Of a stretch of DNA of 64,000 nt, positions 27,341 through 35,644 are shown piece by piece. The translations under genes and the position numbers were made by a program. The stretch is from Desulfamplus sp. (lineage in GTDB: Bacteria > Desulfobacterota > Desulfobacteria > Desulfobacterales > Desulfobacteraceae), in assembly GCA_015232455.1 (NCBI GenBank), contig JADFZQ010000007.1, positions 91,916 to 155,915 on the forward strand, in the 5' to 3' direction. How positions within the stretch are numbered: position 1 is the first letter of the stretch; each line of letters starts with the position of its first letter. The notes beneath the pieces are model-generated. The model was not told the DNA's origin and did not search any database. It saw only the letters and a list, made by a program, of their open reading frames with translations.

Positions 27341-28144
27341 TTGAAACAAAAGGGTAATAGTAAAATAGACAATAATATTTCTACCCTTCAATATTATCCA
27401 ATAGCACTTGATGTTAAAGGTAAAAATTGCCTTGTGGTGGGTGGAGGTAGTGTTGGTGCAAGAAAAGCATTAACCCTTGCAAGATGTGGGGCAATTGTGA
27501 GTGTGGTAAGTCCTATTTTTTCTGATGAATTTCATAAAAATATCATAGATACTCATCATAAACTCATAAGGTGTATTCAAAAACCTTACGAACCAAATGA
27601 CCTTAACTCAATTTTTTTAGTGATTGGTGCAACTAATAACATTTGTGTGAACCGCCAGATTGCAAATGATGCTCGTGAAAGGCAGATTTTATGCAATATT
27701 GCAGATTTCCCAGAGGGAAGCTCTTTTGTTTTACCCTCAATTGTAAGCAGAGGCGATCTTGTAATTACAGTTTCAACATCTGGTAATAGCCCAGCTTTTG
27801 CTAAAAAATTGAGAAAAGAGCTTGAACTTCAATTTGGTGAAGAGTATGCAGTTTTTCTTACTTTGATGGGCAAAATAAGAGATTGGCTGCTATCTAAAAA
27901 GAATTCACAAGAAAAGAATTTACAAAATGATTTAAGAGATAAACATTCACAAGTCCTACCTATTTCACAGAAGATCAACTCTGACATTTTTAGAGAGCTT
28001 GTAAATTCAGAACTACTTGAAAATATTGCATCAGGAAATTATTCAGAAATAGATAGAACAATTAAGATAATTTTGGGCAAACACTTACAGCCAATGGATA
28101 ATATTAGCTTGCCTTCATATCAAGACTTTATATCTGGAGAGTAA
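27341..28144 (+). CDS. Precorrin-2 dehydrogenase / sirohydrochlorin ferrochelatase-like protein
   Basis: Resembles the N-terminal CysG/Met8-type domain that oxidises precorrin-2 to sirohydrochlorin with NAD+ (and may insert iron), on the path to siroheme and the alternative heme route. The Rossmann motif CLVVGGGSVGARKALTLARCGA lies near residue 30, followed by GATNNICVNRQIANDARER and FVLPSIVSRGDLVITVSTSGNSPAFAKKLR, all typical. It is 267 residues; there is no methyltransferase domain. The start is TTG with AAAGAGGA 9 nt upstream. It is the first gene of the plus-strand operon with ccsA/hemX and hemA. Confidence 0.92.
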   Translation: MKQKGNSKIDNNISTLQYYPIALDVKGKNCLVVGGGSVGARKALTLARCGAIVSVVSPIFSDEFHKNIIDTHHKLIRCIQKPYEPNDLNSIFLVIGATNNICVNRQIANDARERQILCNIADFPEGSSFVLPSIVSRGDLVITVSTSGNSPAFAKKLRKELELQFGEEYAVFLTLMGKIRDWLLSKKNSQEKNLQNDLRDKHSQVLPISQKINSDIFRELVNSELLENIASGNYSEIDRTIKIILGKHLQPMDNISLPSYQDFISGE

Positions 28145-28145
28145 C

Positions 28146-29006
28146 ATGACATTGGATAACATAGAACGCATATTGTCTATAATTGCAGCCGTAACTTATA
28201 CTGCAAGCATGGCAGCATATATTTTCTATCTTTTTAAGCAGAAAGATGAGTTTCAAAATTATGGATTTTTTCTAATCTGTGTTGGTGCGGCACTCCATTT
28301 TTTAGGTGTATGTTTAGAAACTATTATGATGGGAACTTTGCCTGCCTATAACCTTCAACAAACCCTATCTATTGCAGCTCTTGCTCTTTCTGGAACATTT
28401 ATCTTTCTTAATCAAAAATTTAATTTAAAGATTCTTGGACTCTTTGCATCACCTTTACTTGTAATAATTATGAGTGCATCTATTATATTGCCCAACACTC
28501 TACCTTCCCAACCCCTTTTTTTAAATGATTTAGGGTTACGGTCAATATCTCATTTTTGGCTTATCTCACATATTGTAATGATATTTACAGGGGAGGCAGC
28601 TTTAGCTTTAGCTTGCGGTGCTGGGATTCTCTATCTTATTCAGGAAAAAGCAATTAAAGAGAAGAAAAGAGGATTTTTCTATAAACGACTACCATCACTT
28701 GCTCTTCTCGATAATACAAGTTACACCAGTATCATAACAGGCTTTACAATGCTGACAGCAGGTTTAATAACAGGGCTTATATATGCAAAAAATGTATGGG
28801 GAACATTCTTAAGCTGGGATCCCAAGGAGATATGGTCAGCAGTAACTTGGCTTATTTATGCAGCTCTGCTTCATGGGCGTCTTGCCTCAGGCTGGAGAGG
28901 AAGAAAATCTGCAATAATGACTATTATTGGATTTGCCGTTCTTCTCTTCACACTTTTTGGAGTCAATCTATTTATTGGCGGGCATCATCAATCTTTTACA
29001 AAATAG
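28146..29006 (+). CDS. CcsA/HemX-type cytochrome c assembly membrane protein
   Basis: Integral-membrane protein of 286 residues with eight hydrophobic segments. The tryptophan-rich heme-handling motif of the CcsA/CcmC/HemX family appears as WGTFLSWDPKEIWSAVTWLIYA (about 219-240, last part quoted in pieces in the protein), and conserved His residues occur in the membrane (HFWLISH near 137, HGR near 244). It starts two nt after the previous stop and precedes hemA, the usual hemX position in anaerobes. It could act in cytochrome c assembly or in controlling HemA; the sequence does not decide. Confidence 0.87.
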   Translation: MTLDNIERILSIIAAVTYTASMAAYIFYLFKQKDEFQNYGFFLICVGAALHFLGVCLETIMMGTLPAYNLQQTLSIAALALSGTFIFLNQKFNLKILGLFASPLLVIIMSASIILPNTLPSQPLFLNDLGLRSISHFWLISHIVMIFTGEAALALACGAGILYLIQEKAIKEKKRGFFYKRLPSLALLDNTSYTSIITGFTMLTAGLITGLIYAKNVWGTFLSWDPKEIWSAVTWLIYAALLHGRLASGWRGRKSAIMTIIGFAVLLFTLFGVNLFIGGHHQSFTK

Positions 29007-29095
29007 AAGGGTTTGCGGGTCTGTAATATGATTTGCTAATTTACGTATCTTAAAAAACTGATAGAATCAAAAAAACACGACTTACTGGAAGTTAA

Positions 29096-30616
29096 ATGTC
29101 AGAAATCACACTTATTGGACTTAATCACAAAACAGCAGCAGTTGAACTTCGTGAAGCACTTGCTTTCACCGCAGAAGAGTCGGCTAATGCCCTTAAATCT
29201 CTTATAGGTAACAGCAATAATAAGATAAAAGAGGCGATGATCTTCTCAACCTGTAACCGTATGGAAATACTTTTTATATCATCAGATAAAAGCTGTAGGG
29301 CATCTCAATCAATCTGCAGCACTGGCTCAAGCAATAACACTGGATCAAGCGATAGCTCTGAATCAACCGATAACACTGGCTCAAGTGATAACACCCAAGT
29401 TGTGATTAATTTTCTATCTGAATATAAAAAATTGCCCGTAATCCGTTTTCAAGACTCTCTTTACATTTACAATGGCAATGATGCTGTCAGACACATTTTT
29501 AGAGTTGCATCAAGCCTTGACTCCATGATTATTGGAGAACCTCAAATCTTAGGTCAAGTTAAGGCAGCATATCGTTTAGCAGCTTTAAATAAATCTTCTG
29601 GTGTTGTTATAAATCGGCTTATGCACAAAGCATTTAGCATTGCTAAAAAGGTCAGAAGAGAGACAGGCATCGGAGACAATGCTGTCTCAATTAGCTATGC
29701 AGCAATTGAGCTTGCCAATAAAATCTTCAATGATCTAAGCGAACGGTGTGTAATGCTTCTTGGAGCTGGTGAAATGGCAGAGCTTGCAGTTGAACATCTT
29801 ATTTCGCATGGAGTTAAAAAGATATTTGTCGCAAATAGAACTTTTGAGAATGGCGTACTGCTTGCAAAAAAGTTCAATGGAATTAAGGCTGTTTACGGAA
29901 GTAATAGAAGCTGTGCTATCCAAGAATTTGAACATAGCAGCGATATGGTTCAAGATAGTGATAATAATTCCAGAAATAATAAAGACAATTTTAGTAAAAA
30001 TAGAGAAAAAGATATTGTAAATGCAGAGGCAGTAAGATTTGAAGAGAGGGAGCGGCTACTTCAAGAGGTTGATATTATTATAAGTTCAACTGGTGCAACT
30101 GAATATGTTTTAACCGCAGCTCAAGTTAAAAAAAGCATGATTTTTAGGAAAAACAGACCTCTTTTTTTGATTGATATTGCAGTTCCAAGAGATATTGACC
30201 CTAAAATCAATAAAATCGACAATGCCTATCTTTATGATATTGACGATCTACAAAATATTGTTGATGATAACATGGAAGAGAGAAAAAAAGAGGCTCTCAA
30301 AGGCGAACGGCTTGTTGATGAAGCTGTTATAAAATTTGAAAAATGGCTTGAAAATCTTGATGTAGTTCCAACTATTGTTGCAATAAAAGAGAAGATTGAA
30401 AAGATAATTGAATCAGAGACAGAAAAGACTCTAAATTCTCTGAACCTAAGAGAAGAGGAGCAAGATGCCATAAAAAGAATGGCACAAGCAATTACAAATA
30501 AAATAATGCACGATCCAATACAATTTCTAAAAAATAGTGGAAACCATAGGGACGATGTATTTTACTTGAATGCGGCAAGAGAGATTTTTAATATTAATAA
30601 TATGAATGGAGATTAA
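29096..30616 (+). CDS. hemA: Glutamyl-tRNA reductase HemA with tandem-repeat insertion
   Basis: NADPH-dependent enzyme that reduces glutamyl-tRNA to glutamate-1-semialdehyde, the first step of C5 tetrapyrrole synthesis. GLNHKTAAVELREALAF opens the protein, the active-site Cys53 lies in STCNRMEI, and RVASSLDSMIIGEPQILGQVK and the NADPH site VMLLGAGEMAEL follow, with a C-terminal dimerisation domain. At 506 residues it is about 80 longer than usual, with insertions near 66-105 (repeats of Asp/Asn-Asn-Thr-Gly-Ser-Ser) and 268-310 (Asn/Ser-rich). ATG start. Confidence 0.96.
   Translation: MSEITLIGLNHKTAAVELREALAFTAEESANALKSLIGNSNNKIKEAMIFSTCNRMEILFISSDKSCRASQSICSTGSSNNTGSSDSSESTDNTGSSDNTQVVINFLSEYKKLPVIRFQDSLYIYNGNDAVRHIFRVASSLDSMIIGEPQILGQVKAAYRLAALNKSSGVVINRLMHKAFSIAKKVRRETGIGDNAVSISYAAIELANKIFNDLSERCVMLLGAGEMAELAVEHLISHGVKKIFVANRTFENGVLLAKKFNGIKAVYGSNRSCAIQEFEHSSDMVQDSDNNSRNNKDNFSKNREKDIVNAEAVRFEERERLLQEVDIIISSTGATEYVLTAAQVKKSMIFRKNRPLFLIDIAVPRDIDPKINKIDNAYLYDIDDLQNIVDDNMEERKKEALKGERLVDEAVIKFEKWLENLDVVPTIVAIKEKIEKIIESETEKTLNSLNLREEEQDAIKRMAQAITNKIMHDPIQFLKNSGNHRDDVFYLNAAREIFNINNMNGD
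29318..29397 (+). repeat. 18-nt tandem repeat inside hemA
   Basis: About four and a half imperfect units of 18 nt, with core AACACTGGCTCAAGC, encode repeated D/N-N-T-G-S-S. The units differ by a few substitutions, so the array is not a recent exact duplication. It lies in a surface-type insertion between the active-site Cys region and the next conserved block. Confidence 0.8.
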
Positions 30617-30663
30617 TTTAAAAAATAAAAGATTCTTTAACGTTATACTGATCAAGGTCATAA

Positions 30664-30695
30664 ATTGAGTTCTACTTAAATAGAAAAAGCTCAAT
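30664..30695 (+). promoter_or_regulatory. Stem-loop between hemA and the DksA-like gene
   Basis: Arms ATTGAG (30664-30669) and CTCAAT (30690-30695) enclose a second stem TTCTA/TAGAA. No run of T follows, so it is not a clear Rho-independent terminator. It may be an mRNA 3'-end or 5'-leader structure. Confidence 0.4.
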
Positions 30696-30771
30696 TAATG
30701 CCCGCTTAGAGTATATTAAGCCTATTTTAAATATATCTACATTTTAATAATTTAAGTAAAGGATAAACAAT

Positions 30772-31134
30772 ATGGAAGATAAAGAGTTAGAATTTTTCAA
30801 AAACCTTTTGAATGAGAGACTTAAAGACCTTATTTCTCATGCTGATGAAACCGTAAATGAGATGACAATACCTAAAGATAACTTTGCAGATCCAACAGAT
30901 AGGGCATCACATGAGGCTGAACGCAACTTTGAACTTAGGATAAGAGACAGAGAGCATAAGCTGATTAAAAAGGTAAAAGAGGCGTTAATTAGAATTGAAA
31001 ACAATACTTATGGAATTTGTGAAACCTGTGGAGATGATATTTCCATAGCAAGGCTCAAAGCAAGACCAGTAACAACTCAATGTATTGAGTGCAAAACCCG
31101 TGAAGAGGTTATGGAAAAAGCACTTGGAATCTAA
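30772..31134 (+). CDS. dksA: DksA/TraR-family C4 zinc-finger regulator
   Basis: A 120-residue protein of the RNA-polymerase secondary-channel DksA family, which with ppGpp adjusts rRNA and amino-acid promoters. An N-terminal coiled coil (about 5-75, FKNLLNERLKDLISHADETV to REHKLIKKVKEALIRIE) includes the tip region DPTDRASHEAERNFELR. The zinc finger is complete: CETCGDDIS and CIECK. Length and a standard Asp-rich tip fit true DksA, although short paralogues exist. AAGGATAAACAAT precedes the ATG. Confidence 0.9.
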   Translation: MEDKELEFFKNLLNERLKDLISHADETVNEMTIPKDNFADPTDRASHEAERNFELRIRDREHKLIKKVKEALIRIENNTYGICETCGDDISIARLKARPVTTQCIECKTREEVMEKALGI

Positions 31135-31191
31135 TAAATATTAGAGTTTAACTAAAAAACGAATTTAGAGAAATCAACAGAGAAATATATA

Positions 31192-32931
31192 GTGATCGAT
31201 CTACACATACACTCAACAGCATCTGATGGCTCTTTTACTCCTATTGAGATTGTTAATATGGCAATCAATAGAGGATTGAGTGCGATTTCAATTACAGACC
31301 ATGATACTATTGATGGAGTCAAAGAGGCTATTGAAGCTGGCATTCCTCATAATATCGAGTTGATAACTGGGGTTGAACTTAGTGTTCAGCCTCCGCTTAA
31401 CTATGAAGATAGCGGGAGTATCCATATTCTTGGCTATGGGTTTAGCATTTATGACAAAGATATGAATGCTACCCTCATAAAACTTAGAGATGCTCGTGCA
31501 AACAGAAATCCTTTGATACTTGAAAGGCTAAGTCAATTAGGGTTTCCTCTTACAATGAGCGAGGTTATAGATATATGTGGAGAAGGTCAGATTGGTCGCC
31601 CCCACATTGCAAAAGCTATGGTTGAAAAAGGTTATGTTCCATCTTTTGACTATGCTTTTGATAACTATCTTGGAAAGGGCAAACCTGCATATATAGATAA
31701 ATTTAGGCTCTCTTGCAAAGATGCAATTAAACTAATTCTTGATGCTGGGGGTATTCCCGTGCTTGCACACCCTGGTCTTATCAAAATTCAAACTCTTTCT
31801 CCGTTTAGATATAATTCAGATAGCAACTGCTCAAATATCAATTATTCAACTAACTATCCAAATGAATATTATCCATTGGAATATTTTATCTCTCAGCTTA
31901 TTGGTATGGGACTTATGGGTATTGAAGTGTTTCATACAGATCACTCAAAAGAAGAGAGTAACTATTTTGAGAAGTTTGCAAAAAGAAAAGCTCTTCTGGT
32001 TACTGGTGGTTCTGATTTTCATGGAACGCTTAAACAAGGTGTTGAGATTGGTATTGGTAAGGCTGAGGCTGGTATTAATATTGGTAAGGTTGAGGAGAAC
32101 TATAGAGGCAACCTTTCAATTAGCTTTGATTATTATAAGAACCTATATATTGCGGTTGAGAAAACAAGAAGGGCTAATAGCAACATAGAAAAACTTCAGG
32201 ATAATTTTTGTTACTCATTTAAAGAGCAATCATTGCTTAAGACAGCTCTAAGGCATAGCTCTTATGTTAATGAGATGCAAAGTCCTAATGTTGTTGATAA
32301 TCAAAAATTATTGGATAATCAAAGATTATCAGACAATCAACGGCTTGAATTTTTAGGAGATGCTGTTCTTGGGCTTTCTATTGCTCAACTTTTGATGCAA
32401 AAATTTCCTGACATGAAAGAGGGGGACTTATCAAAATTACGCTCAAATCTTGTAAGTGAATCGTCTCTTGCATCAATGGCACGATATATGGACGTTGGAA
32501 GATTTATACTGCTTGGAAAAGGAGAACGTCTCTCGCGTGGTTCAGAAAAAAACTCAATTCTTGCGGACACATTTGAGGCTATTATTGCTGCAATCTTTCT
32601 TGAGATTGGCTTTGAGGCAACTTGTGAGCTTATATCTCTATATTTTGACAATCAGATAAGCCAGATAACATCGAATAGCGATACCTGTGATTATAAAAGT
32701 ATGCTTCAGGAGATGGTTCAAGAGATGGGCAATTTTGCTCCGTGTTATAAAATTTTAAAAGAGTTGGGTCCAGACCATGATAAAATGTTTGAGGTGGTTC
32801 TAAATGTATGTGATATAGAGGCAAGAGGAGAAGGTAAAAACAAAAAATCAGCAGAACAAAATGCAGCTGCAAATGCGATTGCTATAATTAATAAAAATAA
32901 GCTATTAAAGGGAGATTCTTCATGCTCGTAA
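31192..32931 (+). CDS. rnc: PHP phosphoesterase-RNase III fusion
   Basis: A 579-codon frame without interruption. Residues about 1-300 are a PHP-type metal phosphoesterase (TrpH/YciV-like 3'-5' exonuclease or nucleotide phosphatase): DLHIHSTASDGSF, ITDHDTIDGVKEA, PVLAHPG, GGSDFHG. Residues about 335-575 are ribonuclease III: RNase III signature RLEFLGDAVLG near 385, second site ADTFEAIIAAIF near 460, and a dsRNA-binding domain ending KKSAEQNAAANAIA. All catalytic acidic residues of the RNase III site seem present. The start is GTG. The two parts are joined by a short linker, and an 18-nt tandem repeat lies just before the signature. Confidence 0.92.
   Translation: MIDLHIHSTASDGSFTPIEIVNMAINRGLSAISITDHDTIDGVKEAIEAGIPHNIELITGVELSVQPPLNYEDSGSIHILGYGFSIYDKDMNATLIKLRDARANRNPLILERLSQLGFPLTMSEVIDICGEGQIGRPHIAKAMVEKGYVPSFDYAFDNYLGKGKPAYIDKFRLSCKDAIKLILDAGGIPVLAHPGLIKIQTLSPFRYNSDSNCSNINYSTNYPNEYYPLEYFISQLIGMGLMGIEVFHTDHSKEESNYFEKFAKRKALLVTGGSDFHGTLKQGVEIGIGKAEAGINIGKVEENYRGNLSISFDYYKNLYIAVEKTRRANSNIEKLQDNFCYSFKEQSLLKTALRHSSYVNEMQSPNVVDNQKLLDNQRLSDNQRLEFLGDAVLGLSIAQLLMQKFPDMKEGDLSKLRSNLVSESSLASMARYMDVGRFILLGKGERLSRGSEKNSILADTFEAIIAAIFLEIGFEATCELISLYFDNQISQITSNSDTCDYKSMLQEMVQEMGNFAPCYKILKELGPDHDKMFEVVLNVCDIEARGEGKNKKSAEQNAAANAIAIINKNKLLKGDSSCS
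32296..32349 (+). repeat. 18-nt tandem triplication at the RNase III signature
   Basis: Three 18-nt units start at 32296, 32314 and 32332 and encode DNQKLL, DNQRLS and DNQRLE. The last unit is part of the RNase III signature itself, so the first two look like duplicated copies of the motif's own 5' coding sequence that then diverged. Confidence 0.85.
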
Positions 32932-32960
32932 ATTAGAAGCAGCATAAGAAATTTATATAA

Positions 32961-34244
32961 GTGCAAAGGTCATATACCACATTAAAACCCCTTATTATCC
33001 CAATATTTATCCCTCATTCAGGTTGTCCTCACCAATGTGCTTTTTGCAATCAATCCATTATTACTGATACATCGCACAACAAAGATAAAAACAAACTATA
33101 TCTACTTCCATCTCAAGAAGAAATAAGGCATGAAGTAGATCGTTTTCTTCTCTATAAAGGAGTAAGAAAAGAGGTTGAGCTTGCATTTTTTGGCGGCAAT
33201 TTTCTTGGTCTTAAACAAGACGAGATAATTTTCTTGCTCTCATCTGCTAAAGAGCTTGTAAAGGATGGGAAAATTGACTCTATTCGATTCTCCACACGAC
33301 CAGACACAATCACAACAGAGCGGCTTGAACTCATATCACAATACCCTGTCTCAACAATTGAGATTGGTGTTCAATCTATGGATAATAGAGTGTTAAAACT
33401 TGCAAAGCGGGGACATACAGCAGAGGATACTATAAAAGCCGCCTCCCTGTTAAAAGATATTAAGCAATATGGCGACTTTAGAGAATCATCTTTGATAGCT
33501 ACAGATATTGCTCCAATATCTACTACTGAGACAAAAATATGTAAATCTATTACAAAGACAAAACCATTTAAAATTGGTATGCAGATGATAGTTGGGCTTC
33601 CTGAAGATAACGATAAAACAGCTCTTGAGACAGCAGAAAAGATAGCTCAACTTAAACCTGATTTTGTTCGTATCTACCCTCTGATTGTTTTAGAAGGCAG
33701 TCTAATTGCTAAGTGGTATCGTGAAGGAAAGTATGAGCCAATCTCATTGGAGTCATCTGTTAAACTTGTAAAAGAGATATTTCTTATATTTCAGAGACAC
33801 GGCATTTCCGTAATTAGAATGGGACTTCAGGCATCAGACTTGCTTCAAGATAAGCTCTCAATGGTTGCAGGTCCTTGGCATCCAGCCTTTGGGCATTTAG
33901 TCTATTCTGAGATTTTTTTTGATAAAGCTGTTGACTTGATTGCGAAGCTCGGGTTCATACCCCGCCCCTTGCAGCGGAAAGTTTTCATTAATAAAGAATT
34001 GTCCTATGAAGATTTAGGTATAAATCAAGAGAATAAACAAGAGAGCCAAATTATCACTTTGGCTGTTCACCCAGCATCAATATCAAGGCTTAGAGGAGAT
34101 AAAAATAGTAATATAAAACGACTTAAAGATATTTTTCCCTCAATAGAGTTTAAAATTAAAACTGATGACAGCCTTGATAAAGAACAAATCTCCTGTAATT
34201 TGGAATCGAATATAAACGATTTACATATACTGCATAATATATAA
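32961..34244 (+). CDS. Elp3-like radical SAM protein
   Basis: A 427-residue radical SAM enzyme with cluster motif CPHQCAFC near residue 22 (Cys-x3-Cys-x2-Cys), then ELAFFGGNFLGL, IRFSTRPDTI, TIEIGVQSMDNRVLKLAKRGH and QMIVGLPEDND, all features of the Elp3/oxygen-independent coproporphyrinogen-oxidase-like group. No GNAT acetyltransferase domain follows; the C-terminal part (HPAFGHLVYSEIF) is short and its last 70 residues are hydrophilic. Family members next to rnc occur in several phyla. The substrate is unknown; tRNA modification is a guess. GTG start, 29 nt after rnc. Confidence 0.85.
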   Translation: MQRSYTTLKPLIIPIFIPHSGCPHQCAFCNQSIITDTSHNKDKNKLYLLPSQEEIRHEVDRFLLYKGVRKEVELAFFGGNFLGLKQDEIIFLLSSAKELVKDGKIDSIRFSTRPDTITTERLELISQYPVSTIEIGVQSMDNRVLKLAKRGHTAEDTIKAASLLKDIKQYGDFRESSLIATDIAPISTTETKICKSITKTKPFKIGMQMIVGLPEDNDKTALETAEKIAQLKPDFVRIYPLIVLEGSLIAKWYREGKYEPISLESSVKLVKEIFLIFQRHGISVIRMGLQASDLLQDKLSMVAGPWHPAFGHLVYSEIFFDKAVDLIAKLGFIPRPLQRKVFINKELSYEDLGINQENKQESQIITLAVHPASISRLRGDKNSNIKRLKDIFPSIEFKIKTDDSLDKEQISCNLESNINDLHILHNI

Positions 34245-34281
34245 GCACAACTCTTAAAAATGGTATTTGCTAAAAACAATC

Positions 34282-35382
34282 TCATATCATAAGATTTTGA
34301 AATAACTCTGGTTTAAGGGTTATCACCTTAATGGTATCTTCTCTACCACCTGACATCACAAGTATGTCAGTTAATTCACCCTTTGGTGCTTTTGTATATC
34401 CTGCACATATAGCCCCTGCTTTCCTGATATTCTCAAATCCTGCTACTTGATTATCATAATTCCAATCTAACTTTTTTATATTTTCTGTTCTGTTCATACT
34501 TAAGTTGTTTGTTCTGTTGTTTGTAATGTTAATGTCATTAATTAACATTGCACCATTAGGAATAAGCACAAGAGGTCCTGCTAAGAAGGCATGGCGGAGC
34601 ATAATATCTGTGTCAGATTTATACATCTTCTCTATTGTGTTGTTGTCAAACTCTGATTTACCAACAACTATTTTTATTTTATCATCAAGCCTTAAATGGC
34701 GACCATGCTTGAGTAGATATAGGTCTCTTTTGCTATAAACCTTCTGCACAAAGAGTAAATCTCTAAGTCTTCTGGAGAAATTCTTATCTGTCAAAAGACA
34801 TCCACCAGCAGGAGGAGGATACTCTTTAACGCCAAACTCTTTTGCCATCTCAATCTGAATTTTTCTTGATCTACCAGATATTTCTCCAAGATTATCCCTT
34901 TTAACTAAACCTTGATTTTCCATCATGGTTTCAGGAAGGAGCTTTGCACTTAATGGTCTCAGAATTTGCCCTTTAAATCCAGAATGGTTTTCAACGTAAT
35001 TCATTGAATTCTTATTTTGAGACATAGGACGTTGACCAACTACCTCTCCGCTAAAAATAAAATCATACCCTCTTTCTTGCATTATAATACCAGCTTGATT
35101 AAACATCATTGCGTGGCAATCTAAACACGGATTCATATTTTTACCATATCCAGCAGGCGGTGATTTTAGCATCTCCATATATATATCTGTTATATCTTCA
35201 ACAATTAGTGGAATACCTGTTTGTTCTGAAGCTCTTTTTGCAGAATCTTGTGAGAAAAAAGGAGTCTTAAAGGTTACCCATACAACCTCTATTCCTTGAT
35301 TTTTTAAGAGCAGAGCAGATAAAATGCTGTCAAGTCCTCCTGAACAGAGTCCTAAAGCTCTTACTTTTTTATTGTTATACAT
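34282..35382 (-). CDS. PP-loop tRNA thiouridylase-like protein (ThiI/MnmA-related)
   Basis: A 366-residue ATP-pyrophosphatase. The PP-loop LGLCSGGLDSILSALLL opens the protein. PCLDCHAMMF (near 103) and GGCLLTD (near 193) provide two Cys in positions like the catalytic pair of MnmA/ThiI-type sulfurtransferases, and GEVVGQRPMSQ fits the same group. The C-terminal part (ICAGYTKAPKGELTD) is less clear, and an Asn/Thr/Arg-rich insertion lies near 293-310. It probably activates a tRNA (or similar) carbonyl for sulfur insertion. It is convergent with the radical SAM gene and marks the left border of the accessory region. Confidence 0.78.
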   Translation of the reverse strand: MYNNKKVRALGLCSGGLDSILSALLLKNQGIEVVWVTFKTPFFSQDSAKRASEQTGIPLIVEDITDIYMEMLKSPPAGYGKNMNPCLDCHAMMFNQAGIIMQERGYDFIFSGEVVGQRPMSQNKNSMNYVENHSGFKGQILRPLSAKLLPETMMENQGLVKRDNLGEISGRSRKIQIEMAKEFGVKEYPPPAGGCLLTDKNFSRRLRDLLFVQKVYSKRDLYLLKHGRHLRLDDKIKIVVGKSEFDNNTIEKMYKSDTDIMLRHAFLAGPLVLIPNGAMLINDINITNNRTNNLSMNRTENIKKLDWNYDNQVAGFENIRKAGAICAGYTKAPKGELTDILVMSGGREDTIKVITLKPELFQNLMI

Positions 35383-35417
35383 CTGTCTATAATTAGCCTT
35401 TGTCTTTAAAATTAATG

Positions 35418-35497
35418 CTGAAGTAATGTTCGTGCAATTTTTGCATTCTATTTTTATCTTGCCTTATATTATATTAGCTTTAAAATCAACTTATCAG
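35418..35497 (+). repeat. Island-flanking direct repeat, left copy
   Basis: About 80 nt that reappear at 37247-37379. Shared blocks include TGTGCAATTTTTGCATTC-like sequence and GCTTTAAAATCAACTTATCA. The left copy lacks about 50 nt present in the right one. Between them lie only restriction-system relics and a transposase. Confidence 0.8.
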
Positions 35498-35508
35498 GTA
35501 ATACTTAA

Positions 35509-35643
35509 TTGATAAATGGTTATTTATGGCGTTATCAGGGCAGCCTTACCTTGGTAACAAAAAAAATGATTGAATTATTAACCGAATACCGCACGGCATT
35601 AATCAGCGAGGTGGTAACGGGAAAAATCAAGGTTGTGGAATGA
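35509..35643 (+). pseudogene. hsdS: C-terminal remnant of a type I restriction specificity subunit (HsdS)
   Basis: A 44-codon open frame without a proper start ends with MIELLTEYRTALISEVVTGK and then IKVVE. This Arg-Thr-Ala-Leu-Ile-Ser ... Val-Thr-Gly-Lys-Ile tail is the characteristic C-terminus of HsdS, the DNA-recognition subunit of type I restriction-modification systems. The rest of the gene is absent; a stop codon (35506-35508) ends the frame upstream. The same last nine residues recur at the end of the next gene. Confidence 0.75.
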
Positions 35644-35644
35644 T

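Noticed and set aside
29318..29397. CRISPR-like repeats in hemA
   Set aside because: Units are 18 nt, contiguous and in frame; there are no spacers.
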